A stretch of 64,000 nt of DNA from Levilactobacillus paucivorans (lineage in GTDB: Bacteria; Bacillota; Bacilli; Lactobacillales; Lactobacillaceae). Of this stretch, positions 54,594 through 64,000 are shown one piece after another. Positions within the stretch are counted from its first letter, which is position 1. Each line of letters starts with the position of its first letter. Location of the stretch: assembly GCF_001437125.1 (NCBI RefSeq), contig NZ_JQCA01000020.1:1-64000 (forward strand), in the 5' to 3' direction. The notes under the pieces are model-generated. The model was not told where the DNA came from, did not search any database, and saw nothing but the letters and a program-made list of their open reading frames with translations. A program made the translations under genes and the position numbers.

Positions 54594-55313
54594 CTAAGCC
54601 TCTGGAATTGTGGTGAGTGCCAGGAGTAAGTCCTGTAGCTCGAGAGGGTCGGTAACCGTTTGGTCGGGGACCCATTGGCCATCAGGCTCCTCTAAATCAC
54701 GGTGGTTAAACCAGAAGGACTGCCAGCCGGCTTGTTTGGACGCTCTGACATCCATGCTGTAGCAGTCACCAACGTAGGCGACTTCACTAGCTCGCAGATT
54801 TAGCCGACGATTCATTAGGGTGAAAATTTGGGGATCAGGTTTGGCCAGACCGACTTCTTCCGAGGTCACAATGGCCTCTCTGTCGATCCACCGATGCATT
54901 TGAAGTTGCATCACTTTTGCCAATTGAAATTGAGTGTTACCATTGGTCAGAATACCCAGCTGGTATTGTTGGCTGAGGCTATCGAGGGCCGTTGATAGGC
55001 CGGGGAAGAGTTTAATATCAGCCAACCCAGCGGTGTAAGCTTCTTCAAAATTCAACGCGCTTTGGGCATCGACGGCGGGCAGGTGTTGAGCCAGTAAGGC
55101 GGTGTTTAACCGCTTGACGGCCATCTCTTGTTCGGACCAGTGCCCGTTAATGACGTGAGCATACGCCTGGTGACTCTGCTGGCGGTACGCTTGAAACGTG
55201 GTATTCAGATCAACCTCTGACGGCAATCCTAGGATTGGCGCGAGGGCGGCCTCAAAGGGAGCCTTTTGATCATAGAGCGTGTCATCGACATCGAAGACGA
55301 CCGCTTTAATCAT
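54594..55313 (-). CDS. HAD family hydrolase (YjjG-like)
   Basis: Haloacid dehalogenase phosphatase of 239 residues. Motif I is FDVDDTLYD with the nucleophilic Asp, motif II is LGILTNGNTQ, and the later motifs are LAKPDPQIF and YVGDCYSMDVRASKQAG. A helical cap lies between motifs I and II, a type C1 arrangement typical of pyrimidine nucleotidases such as YjjG. Exact substrate unknown. ATG at 55313 with GAGGAGG upstream. Confidence 0.88.
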   Translation of the reverse strand: MIKAVVFDVDDTLYDQKAPFEAALAPILGLPSEVDLNTTFQAYRQQSHQAYAHVINGHWSEQEMAVKRLNTALLAQHLPAVDAQSALNFEEAYTAGLADIKLFPGLSTALDSLSQQYQLGILTNGNTQFQLAKVMQLQMHRWIDREAIVTSEEVGLAKPDPQIFTLMNRRLNLRASEVAYVGDCYSMDVRASKQAGWQSFWFNHRDLEEPDGQWVPDQTVTDPLELQDLLLALTTIPEA

Positions 55314-55398
55314 GTTCGTTTCCTCCTCAGTAGTGCCTAAGCAGTGTACCATACCCAGGAATAAATGCCAATTTTCTCAAAAATGCTGTCGATTTAGC

Positions 55399-55427
55399 TT
55401 GTGTTCATCCCAGTTGTTTTGTATAAT
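55399..55427 (+). promoter_or_regulatory. rpsB promoter
   Basis: TTGTGT, 17-base spacer, consensus TATAAT, about 120 bases before rpsB. Confidence 0.72.
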
Positions 55428-55429
55428 GA

Positions 55430-55548
55430 TTGTCGGTGCTTATGCACCAATTCACACCTCGCGTGATGGCTGAAGGGGTGCTCGCAAGAGTTCTTCGGCT
55501 GTGAGATCGTGGGGGAGGAAATCAAAAACTATTTGGAGGCATTTTATC
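55430..55548 (+). promoter_or_regulatory. rpsB leader, candidate Lacto-rpsB RNA element
   Basis: The leader of about 115 bases starts with hairpin GGTGC/GCACC (55435-55448) and has further pairing potential (CACC with GGGTG). A conserved Lacto-rpsB RNA motif is known upstream of rpsB in lactic acid bacteria; position and size fit, but I could not test the covariance model. Confidence 0.5.
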
Positions 55549-56349
55549 ATGGCTGTTATTTCAATGAAACAACTGCTCGAAGCCGGTGTCCACTTTGGTC
55601 ACCAAACCCGTCGTTGGAACCCTAAGATGAAGCAATACATCTTTACGGAACGTAACGGTATCTACATCATCGACTTACAAAAGACGGTGAAGTTAATTGA
55701 CGTTGCTTACAACTACATGAAGGACGAAGCTGCTAAGGGCGCCGTTGTTCTGTTTGTTGGGACTAAGAAGCAAGCTCAAGATTCTATCGAAGAAGAAGCT
55801 ACCCGTGCCGGTCAATACTACGTTAACCACCGTTGGTTAGGTGGGACTTTGACCAACTGGGAAACCATCCAAACTCGGATCAAGCGTCTTAAAGATTTGA
55901 AGAAGATGGCTACTGACGGTACTTTTGACGTTCTTCCTAAGAAGGAAGTTTCCTTACTTAAGAAGTCACAAGACAAGTTGGAACGTTTCTTAGGCGGTAT
56001 CGAAGATATGCCTAAGCTCCCTGACGTTATGTTCATCGTTGACCCTCGCAAGGAACAAATCGCTGTTCACGAAGCACAAAAGTTGAACATTCCGATCGTT
56101 GCCATGGTTGATACGAACACTGACCCAGATGAAATTGACGTGGTTATCCCATCTAACGATGACGCTATCCGTGCCGTTCGTCTGATTACTTCTAAGATGG
56201 CTGATGCCATTGTTGAAGGTCGTCAAGGTGAAGACCAAGTTGACGAAAAGACTTTCGAAGGTAAGAAATCAGCTGACAAGAAGAGCGCAAAGCCTTCTGA
56301 CAACTCGATGGAAGACATCGTTAACGCCGTTGAAGGCGACAACAAGTAA
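55549..56349 (+). CDS. rpsB: 30S ribosomal protein S2
   Basis: Small-subunit protein at the head-body junction. The 266-residue product begins [20 protein letters not shown] and has the conserved [20 protein letters not shown] and [20 protein letters not shown] segments. A Lys/Asp-rich C-terminal tail of about 35 residues is longer than in E. coli and common in lactobacilli. ATG at 55549 follows TTGGAGG; the longer open frame begins in the leader RNA. Followed by tsf. Confidence 0.97.
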   Translation: MAVISMKQLLEAGVHFGHQTRRWNPKMKQYIFTERNGIYIIDLQKTVKLIDVAYNYMKDEAAKGAVVLFVGTKKQAQDSIEEEATRAGQYYVNHRWLGGTLTNWETIQTRIKRLKDLKKMATDGTFDVLPKKEVSLLKKSQDKLERFLGGIEDMPKLPDVMFIVDPRKEQIAVHEAQKLNIPIVAMVDTNTDPDEIDVVIPSNDDAIRAVRLITSKMADAIVEGRQGEDQVDEKTFEGKKSADKKSAKPSDNSMEDIVNAVEGDNK

Positions 56350-56502
56350 TTTAATGCAAGGTAACGGGCAACCGCTACTTTCCAAATACTAGATTTAAAA
56401 GCACCTTAGGCTGGCTTAATGTTTAGGACCGTTCATGGCCTGAGATTGAGTCAGTCTTTTTTGCGACTATATGCTTAACATTGATAAAGGAGGCCATTAA
56501 AC

Positions 56503-57387
56503 ATGGCAAGCAAAATCACTGCAGCACAAGTTAAAGAATTACGTGACAAAACCCAAGTTGGGATGATGGATGCTAAGAAGGCCCTTGTTGCTTCTGAAGG
56601 TGACATGGACAAGGCGATCGATTTTCTTCGTGAAAAGGGTATCGCTAAGGCTAAGAAGAAGAGTGGCAACGTTGCGGCTAACGGTTTAGCTCGCGTTATG
56701 GTTAGCGGTAACACCGCTGCCATCATCGAAGTTAACTCTGAAACGGACTTCGTTGCAACTAACGACACGTTCAATGCCTTGGTTGACAAGGTTGCCAACA
56801 CGATTGCTGCCAAGCAACCAGCTGACATGGATGCTGCCTTAGCCTTGAAGGCTGACGATGGCGAAACGTTAAACGAAGCCATCATCAAGACGACTCAAGT
56901 CACGAGTGAAAACGTTAAGTTACGTCGTTTTGCCGTTGTTAACAAGACTGACGGCCAAGTATTCGGTGCTTACTTACACCAAGGTGGCCAAATCGCCGCT
57001 GTCGTTGTTTTAGACGGTGCCGATGAAGCTACTGCCAAGGATGTGGCGATGCACGTTGCCGCCATCAACCCAGAATTCGTTTCCAAGGATGACATTCCTG
57101 CTGACCGTTTGGCTCACGAACGTGAAGTCTTGAAGCAAGAAGCCTTGAACGAAGGCAAGCCTGAAAAGATCGTTGAAAAGATGGTCGAAGGCCGTCTCCA
57201 CAAGTTCTTGTCAGAAATCAGTTTAGCTGACCAACCATTCGTTAAGGATGGCGACCAAACTGTTGGCCAATTCGTTGCCAGCAAGGGTGGTAAGTTGGTA
57301 AGCTTCGTCCGTTACGAAGTTGGTGAAGGAATCGAAAAGCCTAAGTCTGACTTAGCGCAAGAAGTCCAAGACCAAATCAACGGTTAA
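56503..57387 (+). CDS. tsf: elongation factor Ts
   Basis: Nucleotide exchange factor that regenerates EF-Tu-GTP. The 294-residue product has the conserved N-terminal UBA-like region ([20 protein letters not shown]) and the core motif [10 protein letters not shown] that inserts into EF-Tu. Separated from rpsB by 153 bases that hold a weak hairpin plus T-run (around 56440-56462), which could give partial termination between the two genes. Confidence 0.97.
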   Translation: MASKITAAQVKELRDKTQVGMMDAKKALVASEGDMDKAIDFLREKGIAKAKKKSGNVAANGLARVMVSGNTAAIIEVNSETDFVATNDTFNALVDKVANTIAAKQPADMDAALALKADDGETLNEAIIKTTQVTSENVKLRRFAVVNKTDGQVFGAYLHQGGQIAAVVVLDGADEATAKDVAMHVAAINPEFVSKDDIPADRLAHEREVLKQEALNEGKPEKIVEKMVEGRLHKFLSEISLADQPFVKDGDQTVGQFVASKGGKLVSFVRYEVGEGIEKPKSDLAQEVQDQING

Positions 57388-57398
57388 TTTTGACCGAA

Positions 57399-57433
57399 AA
57401 GCGTAGTTTCCGTTCGGGGACTACGCTTTTTTA
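57399..57433 (+). terminator. terminator of tsf
   Basis: Stem AAAAGCGTAGT/ACTACGCTTTT followed by six T. Confidence 0.87.
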
Positions 57434-57501
57434 TTAAGTTAATGCGGCAAAACGGTTAAATCGCTGACCCGTGACTATCACTAGTGGCGGGAATATGATA
57501 G

Positions 57502-58257
<756 letters not shown>

Positions 58258-58259
58258 AC

Positions 58260-58817
58260 ATGGCAGATCAGATCATTACAGATGCACAGGATCGTATGAA
58301 AAAGGCAGAGGAAGCACTCAAGCGTGAATTGGGAACAATTCGGGCCGGTCGGGCCAACGCCAGCATTTTAAACCGTGTGATGGTGCAATACTATGGGGTG
58401 GATACGCCACTGAACCAAGTGGCATCCATCACTATTCCAGAACCACGGATCTTGATGGTAACGCCGTACGACAAGTCCGCTCTCGAAGATGTTGAGAAGG
58501 GGATCTTGGAATCCGACGTTGGGATCACGCCAGCTAATGATGGGAGCGCTCTGCGGTTAGTGATTCCACAACTGACTGAGGAACGGCGTAAGGAATTAGC
58601 TAAGCAAGTGAAGGCTACCGCCGAACAAGGTAAGGTTGCCGTTCGTAACGTTCGTCGTGACGCCATGGATGACGTCAAGAAGGGCCACAAGAACGGGGAC
58701 TACACCGACGACGACCTGCACAACATGGAAGACCAAGTTCAAAAGGTGACGGATAAGGCCATCAAGGGCATTGACGCCATCTCAGCGGACAAGGAAAAGG
58801 AAATCTTAACAGACTAG
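58260..58817 (+). CDS. frr: ribosome recycling factor
   Basis: With EF-G it splits post-termination ribosomes. The 185-residue product has the family stretches [20 protein letters not shown] and the C-terminal helix [12 protein letters not shown], in a tRNA-shaped three-helix bundle plus beta domain. Two bases after pyrH, so co-transcribed. Confidence 0.97.
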   Translation: MADQIITDAQDRMKKAEEALKRELGTIRAGRANASILNRVMVQYYGVDTPLNQVASITIPEPRILMVTPYDKSALEDVEKGILESDVGITPANDGSALRLVIPQLTEERRKELAKQVKATAEQGKVAVRNVRRDAMDDVKKGHKNGDYTDDDLHNMEDQVQKVTDKAIKGIDAISADKEKEILTD

Positions 58818-58848
58818 ACTAACCCTTTTGGGGAAGGAGCGTTTTATT

Positions 58849-59271
58849 ATGGCAGAAGAGAATCAAAATAACCAAGACGACATCGAAATCACCCCCGGTT
58901 CTAAGGAATTCGGGAAAATGGTCTTTCGGTTAAACAACGCGGTCAATGCTGAAAACGTGTCAATCTTAAACTACAATGGTGCGGAACTTGAAGAAATTCA
59001 AGAAGGGGTATATGCTCAACCCGCCTTTGTTAGCGATGATTTCAACTTGTTCTTCGTCGTTACCCAACTGATTGGCGACGACTGGATCGTGGCCTTCTCT
59101 AAGGCAACCATCGAACACGGTAACGAAATTACCGACTTGTCTGACCCAATGCCAACTGGTGAAGGTCTGAACCTGTTGGGACAGGTCAGTGCCGATGATG
59201 CCAACAACCTTCTGAGCTACTTCGGAACGTTGGCTGACGCTAAGCGCGGTGACTGGCGGTTAATCGAATAG
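58849..59271 (+). CDS. conserved hypothetical protein downstream of frr
   Basis: An acidic, soluble 140-residue protein. After a Glu/Asn/Asp-rich N-terminal 20 residues it seems to form one alpha/beta domain (KMVFRLNNAVNAENVSILNY, then FNLFFVVTQLIGDDWIVAFS). I do not recognise a family. The ATG at 58849 follows GAAGGAG ten bases upstream. It is the last gene of the pyrH-frr unit, with a terminator behind it, which hints at a tie with translation, but that is only context. Confidence 0.75.
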   Translation: MAEENQNNQDDIEITPGSKEFGKMVFRLNNAVNAENVSILNYNGAELEEIQEGVYAQPAFVSDDFNLFFVVTQLIGDDWIVAFSKATIEHGNEITDLSDPMPTGEGLNLLGQVSADDANNLLSYFGTLADAKRGDWRLIE

Positions 59272-59300
59272 CGCGAAACCTTAAAGTTTTCGCTCAATTT

Positions 59301-59332
59301 GAGAGCTGGGATAGTTTCCCGGCTCTTTTTTT
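59301..59332 (+). terminator. terminator after the frr-linked gene
   Basis: Stem GAGCTGGGA/TTCCCGGCTC (one mismatch) followed by seven T. Confidence 0.83.
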
Positions 59333-59372
59333 GTTATGATGAGAGGTTGTAAAGACTTAATGGAGGTGCGCT

Positions 59373-60161
59373 GTGTTTTCATTTTTAAATAAAGATCAGG
59401 CGACGGGCGAAGTCACGGAACGGCAATTGGATGAAACCAACATTCCCGCCCACATCGCCATTATCATGGATGGCAACGGTCGGTGGGCCCAACAACGTCA
59501 TTTACCACGGATCGCTGGTCACAAACAAGGTATGAATACGGTCAAAACGGTGGCAAAGGCTGCCAGTCACTTGGGTGTCAAGGTCCTCACGTTATATGCC
59601 TTTTCAACGGAGAACTGGTCGCGGCCTTCAACGGAAGTGAACTATCTGATGAAGTTGCCGGTTGATTTCTTTAGCACATTTGTCCCCGAACTCATCAAGA
59701 ATAATATTCGCGTCAAGGTGATGGGCTACGTGGATCAACTGCCTAAGGCGACGCAAAAGGCGGTGCAAGATGCCGTTGCCGATACCGCTGACTGTACGGG
59801 GATGGTGCTGAACTTTGCCCTCAACTACGGCGGTCGCGCGGAAATTATTACCGCGGTGCAAGCCCTGGCTAAACGCGTTCAGGCGGGTGATCTGGCTCCC
59901 GAGGCTATCGATGAAGCCCAGATGGACCGCGAACTCATGACGGGTGACCTGGGTGACCTGGCCGATCCCGATCTGATGATTCGAACCAGTGGGGAGCAAC
60001 GCCTCTCTAATTTCATGCTGTGGGAGGCTGCCTACAGTGAGTTTGTCTTCGTCCAAGAACATTGGCCAGACTTTGACCAAGCAGCCCTAGAATCGGCAAT
60101 CTATACTTATCAGCAACGTCATCGCCGCTTTGGCGGTCTGGAAACGACGGAACAAAAATAA
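59373..60161 (+). CDS. uppS: undecaprenyl diphosphate synthase
   Basis: cis-Prenyltransferase that makes the lipid carrier for peptidoglycan and teichoic acids from farnesyl diphosphate and isopentenyl diphosphate. The 262-residue product has the catalytic IMDGNGRWAQ, then STENWSRPSTEV and the C-terminal DPDLMIRTSGEQRLSNFMLW. GTG start with GGAGGTG upstream. First gene of uppS-cdsA-rseP-proS, an order conserved widely in bacteria. Confidence 0.97.
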   Translation: MFSFLNKDQATGEVTERQLDETNIPAHIAIIMDGNGRWAQQRHLPRIAGHKQGMNTVKTVAKAASHLGVKVLTLYAFSTENWSRPSTEVNYLMKLPVDFFSTFVPELIKNNIRVKVMGYVDQLPKATQKAVQDAVADTADCTGMVLNFALNYGGRAEIITAVQALAKRVQAGDLAPEAIDEAQMDRELMTGDLGDLADPDLMIRTSGEQRLSNFMLWEAAYSEFVFVQEHWPDFDQAALESAIYTYQQRHRRFGGLETTEQK

Positions 60162-60182
60162 CGACATTGAGGAGCATGTAGA

Positions 60183-60971
60183 ATGAAACAACGGGTTATT
60201 ACGGCGGTTGTCGCCTTAATTATATTTATCCCCATCATCATTGCGGGGGGTATCTGGGTGGATGTGGCCGGCTTCGTCTTAGGTTTAGTGGCCTTATCGG
60301 AAGTCCTGATCATGCGTAAGAAGCTTTTGGTGAGCCCAGAAGCCTTTATCTCTGGTTTAGGTATCTTAGCAGTCATCGCCCCCATGGGTTGGTGGCAGGA
60401 TCTGCCTCACTTTCTCGATCCCTGGTACATTGTTTACTTATTTGTCCTGCTATTATTGATGCGGACGGTGGTTTCTCGTAACCGGTTCTCGTTCGACGAT
60501 GCTGGGGTGATTACGCTGAGCATGCTGTACATCGGGATTGGGTTCCACTTCTTTATTGCCGCACGGGATGTCAGTCTAGTGGCCCTGCTATACGCGTTGT
60601 TCATTGTCTGGACGACGGATTCCGGTGCCTACATGATTGGCCGAAAATTAGGGAAGCACAAGCTCGCCCCACATATCAGTCCGAACAAGACCTGGGAGGG
60701 CTCCATTGGGGGCTCACTGGTGGCCACGATTGTTGGGAGTGTCTTCTGGTATTTCTTCCCTACGGGTCATTTCAGTCTGGGCGTCATGATTCTTTTAACC
60801 CTGGTCTTCTCGATCGTAGGTCAGTTCGGGGATCTCGTGGAATCGGCTCTCAAGCGGTACTACGGCGTCAAGGATTCCGGCAAGATCCTACCGGGACACG
60901 GTGGGATTCTCGACCGGTTTGATAGTCTACTGTTGGTTCTGCCCGTGATTCATCTCTTCGGACTGATCTAA
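60183..60971 (+). CDS. cdsA: phosphatidate cytidylyltransferase
   Basis: Makes CDP-diacylglycerol, precursor of phosphatidylglycerol and cardiolipin. The 262-residue integral membrane protein has about seven helices and the C-terminal signature beginning at HISPNKTWEGSIGG and containing GDLVESALKRYYGVKDSG with the Mg-binding Asp residues, plus PGHGGILDRFD. Located 21 bases after uppS. Confidence 0.96.
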   Translation: MKQRVITAVVALIIFIPIIIAGGIWVDVAGFVLGLVALSEVLIMRKKLLVSPEAFISGLGILAVIAPMGWWQDLPHFLDPWYIVYLFVLLLLMRTVVSRNRFSFDDAGVITLSMLYIGIGFHFFIAARDVSLVALLYALFIVWTTDSGAYMIGRKLGKHKLAPHISPNKTWEGSIGGSLVATIVGSVFWYFFPTGHFSLGVMILLTLVFSIVGQFGDLVESALKRYYGVKDSGKILPGHGGILDRFDSLLLVLPVIHLFGLI

Positions 60972-61064
60972 CGACCGCAAGTCACTTGCACCACGACTAT
61001 TGCTTACGGTATGCTAGACAGCAGAAAAAAGTAAGCGAAGCCAACAGGAGAAGGGACGACAGCT

Positions 61065-62342
61065 GTGATTACAACCATTATTACCTTTATTATCGTGTTT
61101 GGAATTTTGGTCATCGTGCACGAATTCGGGCACTTTTACTTTGCCAAACGCGGTGGGATTCTGGTCCGTGAGTTCTCAATCGGAATGGGTCCCAAACTCT
61201 TCTATCATCGGGGTAAAGACGGAACCACGTATACGGTGCGGTTACTGCCAGTCGGCGGATACGTCCGCATGGCCGGTGCCGAAGATGATGAGGAAGAACT
61301 CCAACCCGGAACGCCGGTGAGTCTCTACCTTGGTAAGAACGATCTGGTTGAACGGATTAACACCTCCAAGAAGTCGAGTCTCTTCAACGGGATTCCCTTA
61401 GAGGTCACCGCGACCGATCTCGAGGATGAATTGTGGATCGAAGGTTACGAAAACGGGGATGAATCCGCCGTTAAGCGTTATCCGGTTGCCCATGAAGCCA
61501 CGATCATTGAGAGTGATGGGACCGAACTTCAGATTGCGCCTAAGGACGTTCAGTTTCAGTCAGCCTCACTGGGTCGGCGGTTAATGACCAATTTTGCCGG
61601 ACCCATGAATAATATTTTCCTGGCCATTGTGACCTTCATGTTGATGTCCTTTGTTCAGGGTGGGGTTGCCATGGGAACCAACCAGGTTCAAGTGGCAAGT
61701 TCACCGGTCTCCGTCGCCAAGAAGGCGGGCCTGAAGACCAACGACAAGATTCTCACAGTCAATGGCAAGACGACCAAGGACTGGACGGCGTTGAGTACGG
61801 CGATCCAGCCGCGGGCTAACAAGAAGACCACTTTGACCATTCAACGTGGTCAGAGTAAGAAGACCCTAACGCTGACGCCAGAGGGCCAGAAGTCCAATGG
61901 CAAGACGGTCGGCATGATCGGCATCACGCAGGCCCAGAATAAGCACATTGGGGCCATCCTAGCGTCTGGATTTACCCAGACCTGGTCGATGACCAAAGCG
62001 TTGTTTGGCGCCCTGTGGAACATGGTTTCCGGTCACTTCAGCCTAAATGATTTAGGTGGACCCGTGGCCATCTTTGCCACGACCTCTCAAGCCACTAAAT
62101 TTGGTCTAGTGGGAATCCTGAATTTCCTGGCCTTTCTGTCAATTAACCTGGCAATTGTCAATTTACTGCCAATTCCGGCCCTCGATGGTGGTAAAATATT
62201 ATTGAACTTTATTGAAGCCATCCGGCGCAAACCACTCTCAGAAAATGTTGAGGCGGGAATTACGCTGGTGGGGGTCGCATTCCTGGTCTTACTGATGCTA
62301 TTGGTTACTTGGAATGATATCGAGCGCTACTTTATTCACTAA
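61065..62342 (+). CDS. rseP: site-2 membrane metalloprotease RseP (RasP)
   Basis: Intramembrane protease that cuts anti-sigma factors and signal-peptide remnants. The 425-residue product has the zinc motif HEFGH in the first membrane helix, a second membrane span near 185-205, a PDZ domain (about 205-285) and the third zinc ligand in NLLPIPALDGG, followed by two more helices. GTG start with AGGAGA upstream. Part of uppS-cdsA-rseP-proS. Confidence 0.96.
   Translation: MITTIITFIIVFGILVIVHEFGHFYFAKRGGILVREFSIGMGPKLFYHRGKDGTTYTVRLLPVGGYVRMAGAEDDEEELQPGTPVSLYLGKNDLVERINTSKKSSLFNGIPLEVTATDLEDELWIEGYENGDESAVKRYPVAHEATIIESDGTELQIAPKDVQFQSASLGRRLMTNFAGPMNNIFLAIVTFMLMSFVQGGVAMGTNQVQVASSPVSVAKKAGLKTNDKILTVNGKTTKDWTALSTAIQPRANKKTTLTIQRGQSKKTLTLTPEGQKSNGKTVGMIGITQAQNKHIGAILASGFTQTWSMTKALFGALWNMVSGHFSLNDLGGPVAIFATTSQATKFGLVGILNFLAFLSINLAIVNLLPIPALDGGKILLNFIEAIRRKPLSENVEAGITLVGVAFLVLLMLLVTWNDIERYFIH

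Positions 62343-64000
<1,658 letters not shown>

Overview
The window is a stretch of low-GC Gram-positive chromosome that looks like a lactic acid bacterium of the Lactobacillaceae (Levilactobacillus or a close relative). Support comes from D-lactate dehydrogenase, a mevalonate-pathway HMG-CoA synthase, a nucleoside 2-deoxyribosyltransferase, two RNase J paralogues, RpoY, a Gram-positive type comE operon, Firmicutes-only small families (YlbG, UPF0223, YneF, YnzC) and strong purine-rich ribosome binding sites with frequent GTG and TTG starts. The genus is an inference from protein resemblance; no rRNA lies in the window.

Layout. 1-3400: rnjA-rpoY, a small membrane protein and def. 3670-8590: pyruvate dehydrogenase operon pdhABCD. 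8760-12750: a degenerate lactate/malate dehydrogenase-like protein, a UPF0223 protein, an inositol-phosphatase family protein and typA. 12890-16440: ftsW, ylbG, rsmD, coaD and a PDZ/Lon-like protease. 16530-21030: comEA-comEB-comEC-holA. 21100-24000: rpsT facing rpsO and rnjB. 24045-28000: a TPR-like protein, tuf and tig. 28190-30780: clpX, engB, a MazG-like protein and a small basic protein. 30930-34130: uvrC and obgE. 34190-35220: lipoprotein pair. 35390-39720: rnz, a LapA-like protein, recJ and apt. 39720-41190: a small accessory-looking patch with a 78-residue orphan, AT-rich non-coding DNA, tRNA-Ser and a TIR-like protein. 41190-46300: ndk, PspC, a phosphoglycerate-mutase-like enzyme, PPK2, mvaS, a membrane protein and a deoxyribosyltransferase. 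46370-47780: lexA, ynzC and yneF. 47930-51470: heterodimeric ABC exporter. 51650-55310: plsC-like, yabB-yazA, ldhD and a HAD hydrolase. 55430-62340: rpsB, tsf, pyrH, frr, an unknown gene, uppS, cdsA, rseP, then proS running off the window.

Most of the window is core metabolism and information processing: RNA decay (RNases J1, J2, Z), translation (S2, S15, S20, EF-Tu, EF-Ts, RRF, Def), DNA repair and uptake (UvrC, RecJ, LexA, ComE), envelope synthesis (UppS, CdsA, PlsC, FtsW) and pyruvate/lactate metabolism. I saw no phage, IS element or CRISPR array and no clearly new multi-gene system. The best leads are local: a hairpin that buries the comEA ribosome binding site, a helically phased 11-bp tandem repeat before the ABC exporter, an orphan TIR-domain gene beside a tRNA-Ser gene, and an LDH-fold protein that has lost its catalytic residues.
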